Source: Candidatus Methylomirabilota bacterium (GTDB lineage Bacteria; Methylomirabilota; Methylomirabilia; Methylomirabilales; JACQHM01). From it: a DNA stretch of 5,145 nt. Made by a program: the position numbers and the translations under genes. Under the pieces are notes generated by a model that ran no database searches, was not told the DNA's origin, and saw only the letters and a program-made list of their open reading frames with translations. The stretch is taken from the NCBI GenBank assembly GCA_016199025.1, contig JACQHM010000135.1, forward strand, positions 1 through 5,145, given 5' to 3'. Positions within the stretch are counted from its first letter, which is position 1; the number at the start of each line of letters is the position of its first letter. Of the stretch, positions 1-5,145 are shown piece by piece.

Positions 1-1029
1 GAGACCTCCTGCGACGAGACAGCCGCTTCGGTCCTGGAAGAGGGCCGTCTGATCCGGTCCAACGTCATTGCCTCCCAGGTGGAGGTCCACGCCCCGTATG
101 GCGGGATTGTGCCGGAGCTGGCCTCCCGCAAGCAACTCGAGGCCATCTGTCCTGTGGTCCAAGAGGCCGTGGCGGAGGCCAAGACCACCTTCAAGGATCT
201 GGACGCGGTGGCGGTGACGGCGGGCCCCGGCCTCATTGGATCGCTCCTGGTTGGGGTCTCCGTGGCAAAGGCCCTTTCCTACACGATGAAGATCCCTCTG
301 GTCGCGGTGAACCATTTGGAGGGCCATATCTACGGGGCCCTCTTGGAGCATCCCGACCTCGAACCGCCCTTTGTGGCCTTGGTGGTCTCAGGGGGCCATA
401 CCCACCTCTACTTCGTCGAGGCCCCCTTACGCTATTTCCTCTTGGGCCGGACCCGAGATGATGCCGCGGGGGAGGCCTTCGACAAGGTGGCGAAACTCTT
501 GGACCTGGGTTACCCAGGGGGGCCGATCATCGAGAAGGCCGCGAAGGATGGCAACGCCCGGATCCCATTCCCCCGGGCCCTGTCGAGCGATGGCTCGTTG
601 GACTTCAGCTTCAGCGGCCTGAAGACCGCCGTCCTCAATTACGTCAGGGGTTTAGGGGTGAGGGGTGAGGGGTTAGGGGAAAACCCTCTCAACCCTAAAC
701 CCTATACCCCAAACCCTGCCTTACTGGCAGACATTTGTGCCAGCTTCCAGCAGGCTGCTATCGAGGTCTTAGTGAGGAATACCTTGCGGGCGGCCCGGCA
801 AACAGGCTCTCGACGGATCATCTTGGTAGGAGGGGTTGCCTGCAACGGGCTCTTAAGGCGCCTCCTCAAAGAGGAGGCGGTGGAGGAAGGTTTCGAGGTC
901 TTCTACCCGAGCCCCGTCCTCTGCACCGACAACGCCGCCATGATCGCGGCGGCGGGGTGGGAACGGCTTTTTTCTGGGGAGCGGGCCTCGTTGGATTTGA
1001 ACCCCTCGCCAGACCTCCCCCTCGCCTAA
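1..1029 (+). CDS. tsaD: tRNA N6-adenosine threonylcarbamoyltransferase TsaD (5' end outside window)
   Basis: TsaD (Gcp/YgjD, Kae1 family) transfers the threonylcarbamoyl group from TC-AMP to A37 of ANN-decoding tRNAs, in the cytoplasm with TsaB and TsaE. The frame is open from base 1 and begins ETSCDETAAS, normally found within about the first 15 residues of the family, so only a few codons and the start are missing. The in-frame GTG at 79 lies inside conserved sequence and is not the start. Visible motifs (window codon numbers): HLEGH metal site at 105-109, VSGGHTHL, DDAAGEAFDKVAKLL, YPGG, FSFSGLKTAV, GGVACNG, and CTDNAAM with the metal-binding Asp near codon 310. Between FSGLKTAV and ICASFQ the linker is about 15 residues longer than I recall for typical TsaD. 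The extra part is Gly/Arg-rich then Asn/Pro-rich and is encoded by the palindromic heptad element at 647-717. The rest of the domain looks intact, so the gene is probably functional. def follows after 66 bases on the same strand. Confidence 0.96.
   Translation, partial: ETSCDETAASVLEEGRLIRSNVIASQVEVHAPYGGIVPELASRKQLEAICPVVQEAVAEAKTTFKDLDAVAVTAGPGLIGSLLVGVSVAKALSYTMKIPLVAVNHLEGHIYGALLEHPDLEPPFVALVVSGGHTHLYFVEAPLRYFLLGRTRDDAAGEAFDKVAKLLDLGYPGGPIIEKAAKDGNARIPFPRALSSDGSLDFSFSGLKTAVLNYVRGLGVRGEGLGENPLNPKPYTPNPALLADICASFQQAAIEVLVRNTLRAARQTGSRRIILVGGVACNGLLRRLLKEEAVEEGFEVFYPSPVLCTDNAAMIAAAGWERLFSGERASLDLNPSPDLPLA
647..717. repeat. Imperfect inverted repeat of G-rich/C-rich heptads inside tsaD; G-quadruplex candidate
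   Basis: The left arm (647-679) has GGGG runs at 647, 655, 662, 669 and 676; the last four are exactly 7 bases apart. After a short A-rich loop (about 680-683), the right arm has C runs at 684, 693, 700, 707 and 714; the last four are again exactly 7 apart. The arms pair in nearly constant register (672 with 693, 665 with 700, 658 with 707, 650 with 714), giving an imperfect hairpin of alternating GC blocks with mismatches. Units resemble TTTAGGG/CCCTAAA. Five G4 runs with 3-4 base loops also fit a G-quadruplex on the coding strand and mRNA. The tsaD frame is the only plus-strand frame without a stop across it. It resembles in-frame palindromic insertions in other bacteria, but I cannot assign it to a named family. 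Confidence 0.85.
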
Positions 1030-1053
1030 TAACCGTTCAACATTCGTAAGCGT

Positions 1054-1081
1054 TCAGCTTTCAGCCATCAGCGATCAGCGA
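1054..1081. repeat. Heptanucleotide tandem repeat, four TCAGCNN units
   Basis: Four consecutive 7-base units, TCAGCTT, TCAGCCA, TCAGCGA and TCAGCGA, fill most of the tsaD-def spacer. A related 8-mer pair, CGTTCAAC (1034-1041) and CGTTCAGC (1051-1058), lies just upstream and overlaps the first unit. No GCTGA complement is present nearby, so this is a direct repeat, not a hairpin. It ends 4 bases before the def ribosome binding site, so it would lie in the transcribed leader if tsaD and def are cotranscribed. No terminator or clear promoter is visible in the spacer. Confidence 0.8.
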
Positions 1082-1085
1082 AAAC

Positions 1086-1092
1086 GAGGTGA
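1086..1092 (+). promoter_or_regulatory. Ribosome binding site fixing the GTG start of def
   Basis: GAGGTGA matches the 16S anti-Shine-Dalgarno core and places the GTG at 1096 at normal spacing. This supports GTG as the start of def. The GTG at 1089, inside this motif, opens a different frame and is not a gene. Confidence 0.75.
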
Positions 1093-1095
1093 CGC

Positions 1096-1605
1096 GTGGG
1101 AAAGCTTCCGGTCCTCCTCTATGGATCGCCAATCCTCCGGCAGAAGTCCCTGCCGGTCCAAACGATCGACGGAGGGCTTCAGACCTTTATCGACGACATG
1201 ATCGAGACCATGTACGCTGCGCCAGGGGTCGGCCTTGCCGCGCCCCAGGTCGGGCGGCTCTCCCGGGTGATCGTCCTGAACCCCTCGGAGAAGCAGGATC
1301 CTGAATCCCTGATGGTTCTGATCAACCCTGAGATCGTTCAGGCGGAAGGAGAGATCATGGCAGAGGAAGGGTGCCTCTGCATCCCGGACCTACGGGAGCC
1401 GGTCACCCGGTATGAGCGGGTGCTGGTCAAAGGATACGACAGAAATGAGCGCGAGGTCGAGGTGGAGGGGAAGGGGCTTCTGGCCAGGATCTTCCAACAT
1501 GAGGTCGATCACCTCGAAGGCCTCCTCTTCGTCGATCGTCTGAGCACGGCGAAGCGGGACATCCTCCGCAAGAGGCTGAAGAAGCTTTTGACAGAAAGCC
1601 GCTAA
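1096..1605 (+). CDS. def: Peptide deformylase
   Basis: This Fe(II)/Zn metallohydrolase removes the N-formyl group from the initiator methionine of new proteins at the ribosome exit. The 169-residue length is normal for the family. The three signature motifs are in order: GVGLAAPQ at residues 44-51, EGCLC at 91-95 (Cys93 is the metal ligand), and HEVDH at 135-139 (two His ligands and the catalytic Glu136). Motif 2 is usually EGCLS, so Cys95 in place of Ser is a small oddity; the following IPD and the other catalytic residues are standard. The start is GTG, supported by GAGGTGA just upstream. In many bacteria def is followed by fmt; here the next gene is a flavoprotein reductase 41 bases on from its preferred start. 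With tsaD it probably forms a housekeeping gene run read on the plus strand. Confidence 0.97.
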   Translation: MGKLPVLLYGSPILRQKSLPVQTIDGGLQTFIDDMIETMYAAPGVGLAAPQVGRLSRVIVLNPSEKQDPESLMVLINPEIVQAEGEIMAEEGCLCIPDLREPVTRYERVLVKGYDRNEREVEVEGKGLLARIFQHEVDHLEGLLFVDRLSTAKRDILRKRLKKLLTESR

Positions 1606-1634
1606 TCCCCATCCCGATGCGGAGGATTTTATTC

Positions 1635-1640
1635 GAGGAG
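1635..1640 (+). promoter_or_regulatory. Ribosome binding site deciding the start of the ferredoxin-NADP reductase
   Basis: GAGGAG lies 6 bases before the ATG at 1647, within a purine-rich stretch. The in-frame ATG at 1617, ten codons earlier, has no comparable site. The motif therefore favours 1647. Confidence 0.75.
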
Positions 1641-1646
1641 AGAAGG

Positions 1647-2672
1647 ATGCCTGAGCAGGACGCCCGCGACGTGTTTGATCTCACCATCATCGGGTCGGGC
1701 CCTACAGGGCTCTTCGCAGCCTACTACGCGGGCTTTCGGGGTTTGAGAACGCAGATCATCGATAGCATGCCCGAGCTGGGCGGCCAGATCACCGCCCTGT
1801 ACCCTGACAAGTATATCTATGATGTGGCCGGGTTCCCAAAGATCCTGGGGAAGGAGCTGGTCAAGAACCTGGTCGCTCAGGCCATGCAATATGAGCCTAC
1901 CATCTGCCTGAATGAACAGGTCCTGAAACTGGAGCATCAGGAGGATAAGACGATTCTCCTGACCACCGATAAGGAGACGTATCTCACCAGGGCAGTCCTC
2001 ATCACCGTGGGGATCGGGGTCTTTACCCCTCGAAGATTCAACGATCCGGCCATCGAGGCCTACGGGGGGAAGGGTCTCCATTACTTTGTCAAGGACGTGG
2101 AGGCCTTCCGGGGGAAAAGGCTCCTGATCGTCGGAGGAGGTGACTCCGCCGTGGACTGGGCCCTGAACCTGGAGCGGCTCGCCCAGAGGATCACCTTAAT
2201 CCACCGTCGGGACAAGTTCCGGGCCCACGAAGGGAGCGTCCAACAGCTCATGAGTTCCACCGTGGACGCGAAGCTCTGGTATGAGCTCAAGGGCATCCTG
2301 GGGGATGGGAAGGTCGAGGGGGCAGTGATCTACCAAAACAAGACCAAGGAAGAAGAAGGGCTGGAGCTGGACGCCATCATTGCCTGCTTAGGCTTTCTCT
2401 CTAACCTCGGGCCCTTAAAGGAGTGGGGCCTGGAATTGGAGAATGACGCCATCGTGGTCAACTCCAGGATGGAAACCAACCTCCCGGGGATCTACGCCGC
2501 CGGGGATGTGGCCGCCTATCCAGGGAAGGTGAAGCTCATCGCGACCGGCTTCGGCGAGGCGGCCACGGCCGTGAACAACGCGGTGGCCTATATCTACCCA
2601 GGGGCCAGCGTCTTCCCCGGCCACAGCTCGACCATCATGGAGAAAAAGGAGAAGGCAGAAAAGAAGGGCTAG
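1647..2672 (+). CDS. Thioredoxin reductase-like ferredoxin/flavodoxin-NADP reductase (YumC type)
   Basis: This cytoplasmic flavoprotein is predicted to pass electrons between NADPH and ferredoxin or flavodoxin. Starting at ATG 1647 it has 341 residues, normal for type 2 FNR. It shows an N-terminal FAD Rossmann motif, GSGPTG at 16-21 after a beta strand (FDLTII); ELGGQ plus YPDKYIYDVAGFP typical of this family; an NADP-binding GGGDSA at 163-168 followed by HRRDKFRAHE; and the FAD motif GD at 286-287 in AAGDVAAYPGKVKLIATGFGEA. The CxxC redox pair of true thioredoxin reductases is absent; the region ahead of the NADP domain reads ITVGIGVFTPRRF. The tail, ending in the family's PGHSSTIM-like segment and a Lys/Glu-rich end, also fits FNR. 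A start at 1617 would add ten residues (MRRILFEERR) without a good ribosome binding site. The physiological partner cannot be told from the window. The gene converges on the SurA-like gene with 15 bases between stop codons. Confidence 0.93.
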   Translation: MPEQDARDVFDLTIIGSGPTGLFAAYYAGFRGLRTQIIDSMPELGGQITALYPDKYIYDVAGFPKILGKELVKNLVAQAMQYEPTICLNEQVLKLEHQEDKTILLTTDKETYLTRAVLITVGIGVFTPRRFNDPAIEAYGGKGLHYFVKDVEAFRGKRLLIVGGGDSAVDWALNLERLAQRITLIHRRDKFRAHEGSVQQLMSSTVDAKLWYELKGILGDGKVEGAVIYQNKTKEEEGLELDAIIACLGFLSNLGPLKEWGLELENDAIVVNSRMETNLPGIYAAGDVAAYPGKVKLIATGFGEAATAVNNAVAYIYPGASVFPGHSSTIMEKKEKAEKKG

Positions 2673-2687
2673 CACAAGCGAAGGAGG

Positions 2688-3716
2688 CTACTGGGACGAC
2701 TCCAGGGAGGGAGGCCTCGCCTGGCTGACCTCCAATCCCTTCACCTCGATGGCGGCCTTGGATTTCAGAGAATCGAGCCATTCCTTCAGCTTGGCCTGGA
2801 GCTTTTCCTGGTAGAGGGCTTTTTGGATGGCCTCCCGAACCTCGGCGAAGGGGATAGAAGGGTCGGTCGTCCGCTCTTCCACCTTGATGATGCTGAAGCC
2901 CCCGGACATCCTGATGAGGTCGCTTACCTCCCCCACAGGGAGGCTGAAGGCGGCCTTTTCCAGCTCCGGGGCCAGCTCCCCCTGCTTCATCCTCCCCAGC
3001 TCCCCGCCCTCCTTTGCCGTCGGCCCATCCGAGTAACGGGCCGCGGCTTCGGCGAAATCCATCCCGGCCCTGATGGCCGCCAAGGCCTCCTCCGCCCGGG
3101 CCTCCGCCTTAGAGACCTCCTCCTCGTCGGCCCTTTGAGGGACTTGGATAAAGATGTGTCGGAGCTTCACCTCCAGGGGCCTCTTGTACTGGTCCTGGTG
3201 CTCCTGGTAGTAGCGCTGGAGCTCCTCTTCCGAGAGGATCACCGTCGAGGTCACCTGCTTGGTCACGATCTTGGAGAGGAGGAGCTGTTCCTCGATCCCC
3301 TTCTTGAACCGCTCGAAGGTGATCCCCTCCTTCGCAAGGGCGGCCTTCAGTTCCTCGTCGGTCTCGAAGCCGCCCCGCCGTTTGATACCCTCGATGGCTG
3401 CCGTCACCTCGGCGGGCGGGGTCTGTATCTCCTCCTTCTTCGCCTCCTGCAGTTGGAGGCGGCGAAGGATCATGGCCTCGAGGAGTTGCTGCTGCGTGGC
3501 CTTCATCTGCTCCTTCTGCTCCTCCCCGGTGAGCTCCTGGACGATCCGGCGAAGGAGCGGTTTCCCCTCCTCCTGGAGCTCGCTTAAGGTGAGCACCTCC
3601 CCGTTGACCACCGCCACGACCTTCTCGATGAGGATGCCGTAGGCAGGAGCTGCTGAGAAGCCGGCGATGGTTGCTATGACCAGGCTGAATGTGAGGATCG
3701 CCTTCCTGGGGCTCAT
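2688..3716 (-). CDS. SurA-like periplasmic chaperone with one parvulin domain
   Basis: The product is a predicted secreted peptidyl-prolyl isomerase/chaperone that helps fold envelope proteins in the periplasm. Its 342 residues begin with a Sec signal peptide: basic MSPRK, a hydrophobic stretch to about residue 20, then SAAPAYG with likely cleavage after Gly27. The mature protein opens with EKVVAVVNGEVLTLSEL, the hallmark of the SurA N-terminal domain (about 30-175). A single parvulin domain follows (about 183-282): LRHIFIQ, FAEAAARYSDGPTAKEGGELG, then ELEKAAFSLPVGEVSDLI. A final helix (about 289-318) completes the SurA-type fold. E. coli SurA has two parvulin domains; this has one. At the end of the parvulin domain, where active members usually have GYHIIK or GFHIIK, this protein has GFSIIK (Ser275), so isomerase activity may be weak or lost. 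The ATG overlaps the stop of the upstream foldase gene (ATGA), which implies translational coupling. SurA orthology is likely but not proven, so no symbol is given. Confidence 0.9.
   Translation of the reverse strand: MSPRKAILTFSLVIATIAGFSAAPAYGILIEKVVAVVNGEVLTLSELQEEGKPLLRRIVQELTGEEQKEQMKATQQQLLEAMILRRLQLQEAKKEEIQTPPAEVTAAIEGIKRRGGFETDEELKAALAKEGITFERFKKGIEEQLLLSKIVTKQVTSTVILSEEELQRYYQEHQDQYKRPLEVKLRHIFIQVPQRADEEEVSKAEARAEEALAAIRAGMDFAEAAARYSDGPTAKEGGELGRMKQGELAPELEKAAFSLPVGEVSDLIRMSGGFSIIKVEERTTDPSIPFAEVREAIQKALYQEKLQAKLKEWLDSLKSKAAIEVKGLEVSQARPPSLESSQ
3713..3716 (-). other. ATGA stop/start overlap between the two foldase genes
   Basis: On the minus strand the ATG of the SurA-like gene (3716-3714) shares bases with the TGA of the lipoprotein foldase (3715-3713). 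Only a weak purine-rich stretch precedes it, so reinitiation by ribosomes ending the upstream gene is the likely mode of translation. Confidence 0.85.
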
Positions 3717-4597
3717 TCTTTCTTTTCTTCAGCCTTGGGGGCCTCCTGGACCTCCCCCACCGGCAGGAGGTCCTCCTGGATCTGGATCTTGGCTTCTTCC
3801 TTCAAGGAGGCCAGCCACTCATCGAACTGCTTCCGCTGCTTCTCGTTGAGAAGCTTCTGTTTGAGCCGATCCTTGACCTGCTCGAACGAGGTGGGCTCCG
3901 ACGTCTTTCGGTCCATAAGCCGGATGATGTGGTAGCCGAACTGGGTCTTCACAATGCCGCTGGTCTCGCCCACCTTCAGGGCGAAGGCGACCTTTTCGAA
4001 CTCGGGCACCATCTGGCCCCGGCCGAAGTAGTTCAGGTCGCCCCCGCTGGCGCCGCTGGCTTTATCCAACGAGACCTCCTTGGCCAGATCCTCGAACTTC
4101 TCTTTCTTCAGCCGGGTCATGACCTTCTTGGCCTCCTCCTCGGTCTCTACCAGGATATGCTTGGCCCGGATCCGTTCGTTGGAGAACTCCTCGGGATGGG
4201 TCTTGTAATAGGCCTCTACCTCTGGATCGTCCACCGTGATCTTTGACCCGATCTCCTCGTTCACGAGGGTCTGCAGCAAAAGGCGTTTTCTGAACTCCTT
4301 GGCCTGTTCCACGACCTCGGGTCGGTCCCCGATCTTCCTTTTCTCTGCTTCCTGGACAAGGAGCTCGCGGCTGGCCAGCTCCTCCAGAAGCTGCTTCTGC
4401 CCCTCCTTCGAGGAGGCCATGGGCTTGAGCTGGGGCGGGAGGCGGTCCAGCTCCTTCTCGAAGTCGGCCACCGTCATCTCTGTATCGTTGACTTTGAGGA
4501 TAACCTTGTCCTTGGCCTCCGTGGAGCCTCCGGGGCTCGCGCTGCAGCCTAAGGCCACGGCCGAGATGAGCACCCACAAACCAACCTTCCGTCTCAC
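3713..4597 (-). CDS. PpiC/PrsA-type parvulin peptidyl-prolyl isomerase, predicted lipoprotein
   Basis: This predicted membrane-anchored foldase should catalyse cis-trans isomerisation of prolyl bonds in exported proteins. Its 294 residues start with a lipoprotein signal: MRRK, a hydrophobic run, and a lipobox VALGC with the lipidated Cys at 18, followed by a Ser/Gly-rich linker. A SurA-N-like helical domain spans about 30-135 (VILKVNDTEMTVADFEKEL). The parvulin domain (about 142-231) is canonical: RAKHILV with His147, EDLAKEVSLDKASGASGGDLNYFGRG, MVPEFEKVAFALKVGE, then TQFGYHIIRL with His223. Both conserved histidines are present, unlike its downstream neighbour. A helix rich in Lys/Glu/Gln and an acidic tail close the protein. 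The start is GTG, chosen because AAGGAG lies 6 bases upstream. mfd ends 61 bases before it, and the SurA-like gene overlaps its stop by 4 bases, so the three are probably one transcript. No promoter is obvious in the 61-base gap. Confidence 0.93.
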   Translation of the reverse strand: MRRKVGLWVLISAVALGCSASPGGSTEAKDKVILKVNDTEMTVADFEKELDRLPPQLKPMASSKEGQKQLLEELASRELLVQEAEKRKIGDRPEVVEQAKEFRKRLLLQTLVNEEIGSKITVDDPEVEAYYKTHPEEFSNERIRAKHILVETEEEAKKVMTRLKKEKFEDLAKEVSLDKASGASGGDLNYFGRGQMVPEFEKVAFALKVGETSGIVKTQFGYHIIRLMDRKTSEPTSFEQVKDRLKQKLLNEKQRKQFDEWLASLKEEAKIQIQEDLLPVGEVQEAPKAEEKKE

Positions 4598-4603
4598 CTT
4601 ATT

Positions 4604-4609
4604 CTCCTT
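4604..4609 (-). promoter_or_regulatory. Ribosome binding site for the parvulin lipoprotein gene
   Basis: On the minus strand AAGGAG ends 6 bases before the GTG at 4597. It fixes this non-ATG start and agrees with a complete lipoprotein signal beginning there. Confidence 0.75.
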
Positions 4610-4658
4610 TCTGCTCTATGTCAGCGGGATCTGATGGGAGATGTGTTACCCTACCATA

Positions 4659-5145
4659 TCACGCGAGGTGCAGCAAGAGGTTTCTTAAGGCCGCAAGCCG
4701 CTCCTTCGGCCCTCCCGGGACCTCGTATTCCAGGGCCTCCTCGGGAAGATACCGGAGCCTTCCCTTCTCACGTTTTAAAAGCGCCACGACCTTCTCGGGT
4801 TGGATCGGGGAATGCTCGGCAAAGGTGATCCTGATCCGATCTTTTCTCAAGACGATCTCCTTGATCTTGAGCCTCCGGGCCAGGATCTTCAGCTCGACAG
4901 CGCGAAGCAGCCACCAGGCCGGCACAGGCAGATCCCCAAAGCGGTCCAGAAGTTCCTTCTCGAACTCGACTACCTGATCGGACTGTTCGAAGGCGGCGAG
5001 GCGTTTGTAGAAGCTCAAGCGGACATTCGGATCCGCAATGTACGGATCGGGGAGGTAGCCCTCGACGGGGAGCCTGATCGTGGGCTCGACCATCGGCTCC
5101 TCCGGCTCCCCTTTCAGCTCCTTGATGGTCGAGGCGATCAGTTGA
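4659..5145 (-). CDS. mfd: Transcription-repair coupling factor Mfd, C-terminal part (5' end outside window)
   Basis: Mfd removes RNA polymerase stalled at DNA lesions, using a RecG-like translocase, and recruits UvrA to start nucleotide excision repair. Only the last 161 codons are here. On the minus strand the frame is open from base 5144, reading QLIASTIKELKGEPEEP before MVEPTIRLPVEGYLPDPYIADPNVRLSFYKRLA. This is the typical junction from the end of the motor module into the C-terminal D7 (TRCF) domain. The domain continues through ELLDRFGDLPVPAWWLLRAVELKILARRLKIKEI and ends at LLLHLA. The Met at 5093 is internal and not a start, because conserved sequence runs upstream of it. In E. coli Mfd, D7 contacts the UvrA-binding region and keeps the enzyme autoinhibited. 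The helicase motifs and RNA polymerase interaction domain lie beyond the right edge. The two parvulin genes follow on the same strand. Confidence 0.95.
   Translation of the reverse strand, partial: QLIASTIKELKGEPEEPMVEPTIRLPVEGYLPDPYIADPNVRLSFYKRLAAFEQSDQVVEFEKELLDRFGDLPVPAWWLLRAVELKILARRLKIKEIVLRKDRIRITFAEHSPIQPEKVVALLKREKGRLRYLPEEALEYEVPGGPKERLAALRNLLLHLA

Noticed and set aside
647..717. Reading the G/C-rich inverted repeat as a transcription terminator
   Set aside because: It lies in the middle of intact tsaD coding sequence and has no T run after the right arm.
1054..1081. CRISPR-like or riboswitch interpretation of the spacer repeat
   Set aside because: The units are 7 bases and directly adjacent without spacers, and there is no pairing or conserved aptamer structure in a 66-base gap.
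1588..1593. TTGACA, a perfect sigma70 -35 hexamer, at the end of def
   Set aside because: The expected -10 position about 17 bases downstream reads ATCCCG, with no TATAAT-like box, so it is probably chance.
1617..1646. Upstream ATG giving a ten-residue longer ferredoxin-NADP reductase
   Set aside because: No ribosome binding site precedes it, whereas GAGGAG sits 6 bases before the ATG at 1647.
2823..3587. Long plus-strand open frame (254 codons) opposite the SurA-like gene
   Set aside because: It is Leu/Gly/Asp/Arg-rich low-complexity sequence with no family motif, and it mirrors the codon bias of the convincing minus-strand gene.
4062..4577. Minus-strand open frame (171 codons) overlapping the parvulin lipoprotein gene
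   Set aside because: It is a shifted-frame shadow, rich in Gly and Arg, within a gene whose frame carries a full lipobox and parvulin domain.
4659..5093. A separate 144-residue protein starting at the Met at 5093
   Set aside because: Conserved Mfd sequence continues in frame upstream to the window edge, so this is an internal Met of a larger protein.

Overview
The window looks like a piece of chromosome from a GC-rich, Gram-negative bacterium. Gram-negative is inferred from a SurA-type periplasmic chaperone and a lipoprotein foldase. The mfd - PpiC lipoprotein - SurA-like order recalls Deltaproteobacteria and relatives such as NC10/Methylomirabilota or Nitrospirota. That placement is from memory and is tentative. 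All genes belong to recognisable families, and I see no sign of a phage, transposon, CRISPR array, toxin system or defence island.

Layout. Plus strand: tsaD, cut by the left edge (1-1029); a short spacer with a heptanucleotide tandem repeat (1030-1095); def, peptide deformylase (1096-1605); and a TrxR-like (YumC-type) ferredoxin/flavodoxin-NADP reductase (1647-2672). Minus strand, converging on these: the 3' end of mfd, cut by the right edge (5145-4659); a PpiC/PrsA-type parvulin lipoprotein (4597-3713); and a SurA-like secreted parvulin chaperone (3716-2688). The two foldase genes overlap by 4 bases (ATGA). The two gene sets meet tail to tail with only 15 bases between stop codons. There is no gene-free stretch of 300 bases or more.

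Function. The plus-strand genes are housekeeping: tRNA t6A37 modification, N-terminal deformylation of new proteins, and low-potential electron transfer. The minus-strand genes pair transcription-coupled repair with two envelope protein-folding factors. That pairing probably reflects conserved gene order more than a shared pathway.

The most unusual element is inside tsaD (about 647-717). It is an imperfect inverted repeat whose arms are built from 7-base units: telomere-like GGGGTKA/TTTAGGG on one arm and CCCTAAA-like on the other. It is read in frame as a Gly/Arg- then Asn/Pro-rich insert. The G-rich arm has five runs of four G, so it is also a strong G-quadruplex candidate. A second heptad array, of different sequence (TCAGCNN x4), lies about 340 bases downstream, just before the def ribosome binding site. 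Together they suggest a genome with spreading heptanucleotide repeats, one of which has entered an essential gene without breaking it.
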